NCBI GenBank assembly: GCA_028565635.1
Contig: JAOXYB010062389.1
Location: 1 to 24,866 of the forward strand
Reading direction: 5' to 3'
Origin: Phoronis ovalis
Lineage: Eukaryota > Phoronida > Phoronidae
Length of the DNA stretch: 24,866 nucleotides
Every line of letters starts with the position of its first letter. The stretch's first letter is position 1. This document shows positions 21,181 to 24,866 of this stretch, piece after piece. A program made the position numbers and the translations under genes. A model generated the notes under the pieces. The model worked only from the letters and a program-made list of their open reading frames with translations, was not told the DNA's origin and did no database searches.

Positions 21181-21272
21181 ATTTTAGTTAATATTGAAGA
21201 AGTATAACTATTCTGTTGGAGATCAGTGGCTGAATTGAGGATATTCTAAAATTGAATGCACTCTCACTAAGA

Positions 21273-21278
21273 AATAAA
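21273..21278 (+). terminator. Candidate polyadenylation signal (AATAAA) after the MGCITSK ORF
   Basis: The hexamer lies 93 bases beyond the TGA at 21178-21180. If used, the ORF is a single-exon gene or an intronic-polyadenylation isoform. No clear GT-rich downstream element is visible. Confidence 0.3.
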
Positions 21279-21279
21279 A

Positions 21280-22902
21280 TTTTAAACAAAGAGTTTAATT
21301 ACAGAGACATCCTGCTAATCCAAAGTTAAGAATAACATAAAATGTAAAAAAAGGAAGTTAAACGAACAAAAAAGGCTAACCATGAATTTTTTAAATCTAC
21401 TTCAGTATACACTATTGCTGTATGTAATAGATGATGGATTTAGTGACATTTACTGCTAGGTGCCAGTCTAATTAACTGCTAAAAATGTATCCTGAACCTT
21501 TTTTTTAACAAACATGCATACCCAATTATTCTGACTGTCACCCCAGGTAAAATTTGTTATGTGCTATATGCTTGCATGGTGACTTTAAACCAGTTGCTTA
21601 AATACAAAGCTATCCAGTACTGTTATGAGTAATCCAAATTTCTTTCAATGTGTCAGTATATGTAATAAAATAGGTACTTTGAATCTAATATGAATGGTCA
21701 TACACTTCCGAATACACATCTTAATCAATTGTACTTGTCTTTAATTGTTTTTGTCATCAATCAGCTATGTTTTTAGGGCGTAGTACCTTCATGTGCTAAT
21801 GCTACTTTTGGAAATTTTTCGTTCATTACATTGTATGACACAGCAGTATTTAGATGCAGGTGCATAAATAATTGGTATACAAAAAAGCGTGTAAACTTGT
21901 AAATGAAATGTAATAATTCCTTTATTGGTGCTTAAAAAGTAGCTAGTCTGTCCGTGTAGGTCATCAGACTTCTCTTTCATAGTTAGTAATCAAGAAATAT
22001 TGATTAGAATTTTAAGAAAAATTCATTAGACATGATTTCGTACTTTCATATATTTTGTTGTTCATAAAGAGGTGGCTGTTGTGTTGCTGTGGCAACATTT
22101 CCTTGCTTTCTATAGATTTATGATTATAATTATAGGAACACAAATTAACGTAAACTACAAAGATGAGATCTCATCATTAATTAGAAACCTACAGTTATAG
22201 CGTAACTAATCTAGTTCATGAACTACAGGTATTCTGAAGATGTACATGAGCTACAAGAAGGTACTATAAATGAGGTTTTCTTTTTTTATGGCTATGTGTT
22301 AAAACTAATGACTGTAGTGGTTTAAAAGCTTTCAAGAATGGTTATAATATATTATCAAGTTATTACATTAACAGGTTTTAAGGAAAAATTGCTAGTCTAG
22401 GATCATGTTGGATTATTCATCTATGCTTGAAAGATCATTTATTAGAACCTTGTTCGAGTTTTTATTCACATACTATGCAATGGCGTGTTGCAGTTGCAAA
22501 TAATGTTATTGATTGTTTTCTAAGTGTACACAATGTTTTAAAAGTAATTTATATATAGTACAGTTTAAATGGCAGTAATTAATTGTCTAATGAGGACATG
22601 CTTTTGTAAGACTTAATCAACATATAAACTTGAACCAGGCTAGTTATTGTTCTCTCAAAAAACAGTTAGTACTACACTGCACACACACAGAAACAAGTTC
22701 AACTTCAGGGCCAATATAGTTACGCCAGTCTGCTTTGTGGAACAATTTGTTACAAGTAAAATTTATTGCCACCACCTCTGCTGGCAATATTGTGGGGGGA
22801 TCATGCATGCAAGGTTTTTTCATGACATTATTTTGTTCTGTGTGTTGTTAAATATTTTGGAGTACAGCACTTTTATTAACAGTTTTTATTTGAATTTTAC
22901 AG
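21280..22902. other. Non-coding stretch before the peroxiredoxin coding exon
   Basis: No supported gene on either strand. A 15-codon open segment at 22230-22274, bounded by AG and GT (YSEDVHELQEGTINE), ends in phase 0, but it lacks a pyrimidine tract and no upstream exon has the phase it needs, so I do not call it. The last bases (tttttatttgaattttacag) form a good splice acceptor at 22902/22903, showing that at least one 5' exon lies upstream. Confidence 0.6.
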
Positions 22903-24490
22903 AATATTTTAAAGATGCCACAGTTAGCAATTGGAAAACCAGCTCCAGACTTTTGTGGCACTGCTGTTGTCAATGGCGATTTTAAAGAAATTAAACTATC
23001 CGACTACAGGGGAAAATATCTCGTCCTGTTCTTCTACCCATTAGATTTGTAAGTATTTTCTATTGCACCACTGCATCGTTTCATGATGGAACATATGTAA
23101 CAGTAATTCACATAATTGTAGTTCTTCAATTGATCGTTATATGGTGGAACATAACTACTGTTACTAATCTATTATTGAATTTCTTGAGTTTTATTAATAT
23201 GTGCTTACTATAAAGCTAAGATCAAATTTCCTTTGCCTACATGTATATGTCTTAGTACCAAGAGTTCTTGTGTGATCCATATAGTTAGAACAAGGTACCG
23301 CTGACTGCAACTTTGTCAATACAAAACCAGATGTCTTACTATCATTATGTCAATTTTCTTTTCAGCACATTTGTTTGTCCTACAGAAATCATTGCATTTA
23401 GTGACCGAGTGGAAGATTTCCGTTCCATCAACTGTGAAGTTGTCGCTGCCTCCACTGACAGCCATTTTTCACATTTGGCATGGTAAGCGAGATGTCATCT
23501 ATTATCATTTGATGGCTGTTATGAGCAACCTATAGAAAACATTATTCTATTGGATTTTTGTGGAATATTTTCAAGAATAAATCATGTACAGCATTTTTCA
23601 CAGTAGTTAGAGGTTATACCTTAATTTATATTGTTTTAACCATTTTAGTTCAATAGTTAGACCGGGGTCTTACTTTCGAGACCGGATCTTAATTCAAATG
23701 TATTATCCAGGTCTTATATTTGGGATAATACGGTAATTGTATTTTTAAGAAAAAAATATCTAATCAGCAATGCTTCTGTTTATATTTTGATACCTAGTCT
23801 GATAACAACTTGATTTAAAACATCTGGTATCATTAAACTTGAGTTTTAGGCCAATTGATTTTAAATGTCTGGTTTCATAACAATTGCTTCTTAGAGCTAA
23901 TGTTAAAGTAAGGAATATATATATTCTACTAGTAGAATCCAGAATCCTCGATTGCATCTAAACTTGCAGCATTCAAAAATTCAAAATTAATCACTTTTAA
24001 TGATTATTTTATATAAGCAATAGATACATAACTCGTGTGTGTGTTTGCATCTATAACAATTTTACAAATCAACTAAATTACCTAATTGTTATATAATAGA
24101 TACATTGTGGAATGTTCCTGAATGACCTAACATATGACATTTACATGACCTTTTGACCTCCAGGTCATAATAGGCACTAATTCGGTAGCCTTTATGCTAT
24201 TCATTTATAAAATCAAAGGGAATATTTGGGTTTGCAACCAGTGATACTACCACATGCTTGCAGATAATGTACTAGTGTCGCAAGGATTTATCTCTGTTAT
24301 AGCAAAATATTAAGTCAAGTGTTATTGTGATGACCGATACCTACTATTTACTAATTTTGTAATGCAGGGTAAACACACCACGTATGAATGGAGGTTTGGG
24401 AAGTATGAAAATTCCTCTGTTAGCTGATAAAACTTGTGAAATTGCTAGATCATATGGTTGTTTAAAAGAGGACGAAGGTATTGCATTCAG
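22903..24490 (+). CDS. Typical 2-Cys peroxiredoxin (PRDX1/2/3-like), first three coding exons, 3'-partial
   Basis: The exons are 22903-23048 (ATG 22915-22917), 23366-23482 and 24368-24490, with donors gtaagt, gtaagc and gtaagg. They encode 125 residues of the thioredoxin-fold peroxidase that reduces H2O2 and organic peroxides using thioredoxin. IGKPAPDF opens the fold, and FYPLDFTFVCPTE carries the peroxidatic Cys49 with Thr46. Arg125 at the last junction completes the expected Thr-Cys-Arg triad. DSHFSHLAW is typical of PRDX1/3, and GGLG at 92-95 is the motif linked to hyperoxidation sensitivity. The family is about 195-200 residues, so the resolving Cys (VCP motif) and the YF motif lie beyond the window. 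GTAVVNG and NCEVVA recall PRDX3, while [10 protein letters not shown] recalls PRDX1/2/4. Cys107 and Cys115 are not usual in the family. Four stop-free codons (NILK) precede the ATG in frame, so upstream exons ending in phase 0 can extend it. Confidence 0.96.
23656..23735. repeat. Short repeat block in peroxiredoxin intron (remnant of a dispersed element?)
   Basis: Three direct copies of an AGACCGG/GGTCTTA-type word occur at about 23659, 23679 and 23709. An inverted pair, TATTATCC (23701-23708) and GGATAATA (23723-23730), follows. The arrangement is typical of small non-autonomous element ends, but no full element or target-site duplication could be delimited. Confidence 0.35.
24123..24167. 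repeat. Cluster of four TGACCT/AGGTCA half-sites
   Basis: TGACCT occurs at 24123-24128, 24146-24151 and 24154-24159, and AGGTCA at 24162-24167. The last two form an everted repeat with a 2-base spacer, and the middle two a direct repeat with a 2-base spacer. These are nuclear-receptor half-sites in form. However, TGACCTT-type runs are also common in dispersed repeats of marine invertebrates, and further copies occur at 24776 (aggtca) and 24800 (tgacct). A repeat origin is at least as likely as regulation. Confidence 0.4.
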
Positions 24491-24638
24491 GTAAGGTTTC
24501 ACTTTAATAATCCAGCATTTTTCTGGTTATGCCCAGGAAAGCTTAACTGTGGCCTAGTTAATGAAGGAGGAATTAGCATTATTTTTTAAGCTCCAATGCA
24601 AATATGTATGTAAAGTGAAATATATGACAGTTTTTTTT

Positions 24639-24866
24639 TATGCCCATCCACATAGTGGTGGATGGGCATATTGTCGTAGTGTAGGCGTTGTCGTATGTAA
24701 CACTTTCTTTGTCTCTCGATAACAGCTTCAGTTTTTACCCGATCGGTTTCATATTCGGCACAGGGTAAATACAGGTCAAAGTGCAGGTTGCTTGTACTTT
24801 TGACCTCGATTACTTCCAATATGGCCGACTGGCAGCCATGTTTGTTCCCGAGAGGGCACGTAACAA
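24639..24866. mobile_element. Dispersed-repeat-like end with perfect 13-bp hairpin
   Basis: A T-run is followed by TATGCCCATCCAC (24639-24651), a 6-base loop and its exact complement GTGGATGGGCATA (24658-24670). The following sequence has more CpGs and GC than the rest of the window (ttgtcgtagtgtaggcgttgtcg, cccgatcggtttc, atatggccgactggcagccatg) and runs off the window end. This suggests insertion of a non-autonomous element within the third peroxiredoxin intron. No ORF with transposase features is present, and the far end cannot be seen. Confidence 0.45.

Noticed and set aside
22230-22274. Possible cassette exon (YSEDVHELQEGTINE)
   Set aside because: The acceptor lacks a pyrimidine tract and needs an upstream exon ending in phase 2, which neither candidate 5' exon provides.
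22647-22985. 112-codon open frame overlapping the peroxiredoxin exon
   Set aside because: It reads the peroxiredoxin exon in the wrong frame, and the upstream part includes the splice acceptor region.
24586-24819. 77-codon minus-strand open frame
   Set aside because: It falls in the dispersed repeat with the hairpin and has no transposase or other domain features.

Overview
The window is nuclear DNA from an AT-rich animal genome. It holds two recognisable multi-exon genes with GT-AG introns, plus two intronless-looking ORFs. The organism is probably an invertebrate, and I lean towards a mollusc or another lophotrochozoan. That lean is weak. It rests on the style of the dispersed repeats in 24120-24866 (clustered TGACCT/AGGTCA half-sites, a TATGCCCATCCAC hairpin, an 'atatggccgac' motif) and on the mixed PRDX1/2/3-like character of the peroxiredoxin. 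All genes lie on the + strand.

Region 1 (1-16310) is the 3' five-sixths of a TEX11/ZIP4/SPO22-family meiosis gene. I could place 22 coding exons between 208 and 15499, all joining in phase, which gives about 800 residues and the natural C-terminus. The start of the gene lies upstream of the window. Its third intron (1262-5640) contains a same-strand, intronless 245-codon ORF (2821-3558) with a duplicated 19-residue motif and its own AATAAA. I do not recognise this protein. Two other introns carry degenerate repeats. One has an A-rich tetranucleotide-like array flanked by GAGATC-rich sequence (about 8590-9290). The other has a minisatellite of roughly 26 bp units (about 13270-13815).

Region 2 (16400-17410) looks like a promoter zone: a CTCF-like AGGGGGCGC core, a CRE-like site, a TATAAAA box and candidate 5' exons. 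One of these (17332-17406) encodes a textbook mitochondrial presequence and ends at a candidate donor in phase 0.

Region 3 (20330-21280) has a perfect CRE (TGACGTCA) followed by an ORF starting MGCITSK, a dual-acylation (SH4-like) N-terminus. The ORF contains an internal tandem duplication and a good splice donor (ATG|gtatgt), again in phase 0.

Region 4 (22903-24490) holds the first three exons of a typical 2-Cys peroxiredoxin. Its first exon opens with four stop-free codons before the ATG and accepts phase-0 upstream exons. The most interesting hypothesis is that this is one peroxiredoxin gene with several alternative 5' exons that send the same enzyme to the cytosol, the mitochondrion and possibly a membrane. 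The reading phases allow this, but splicing is not proven from DNA alone. The remaining exons, including the resolving cysteine, lie beyond the end of the window.
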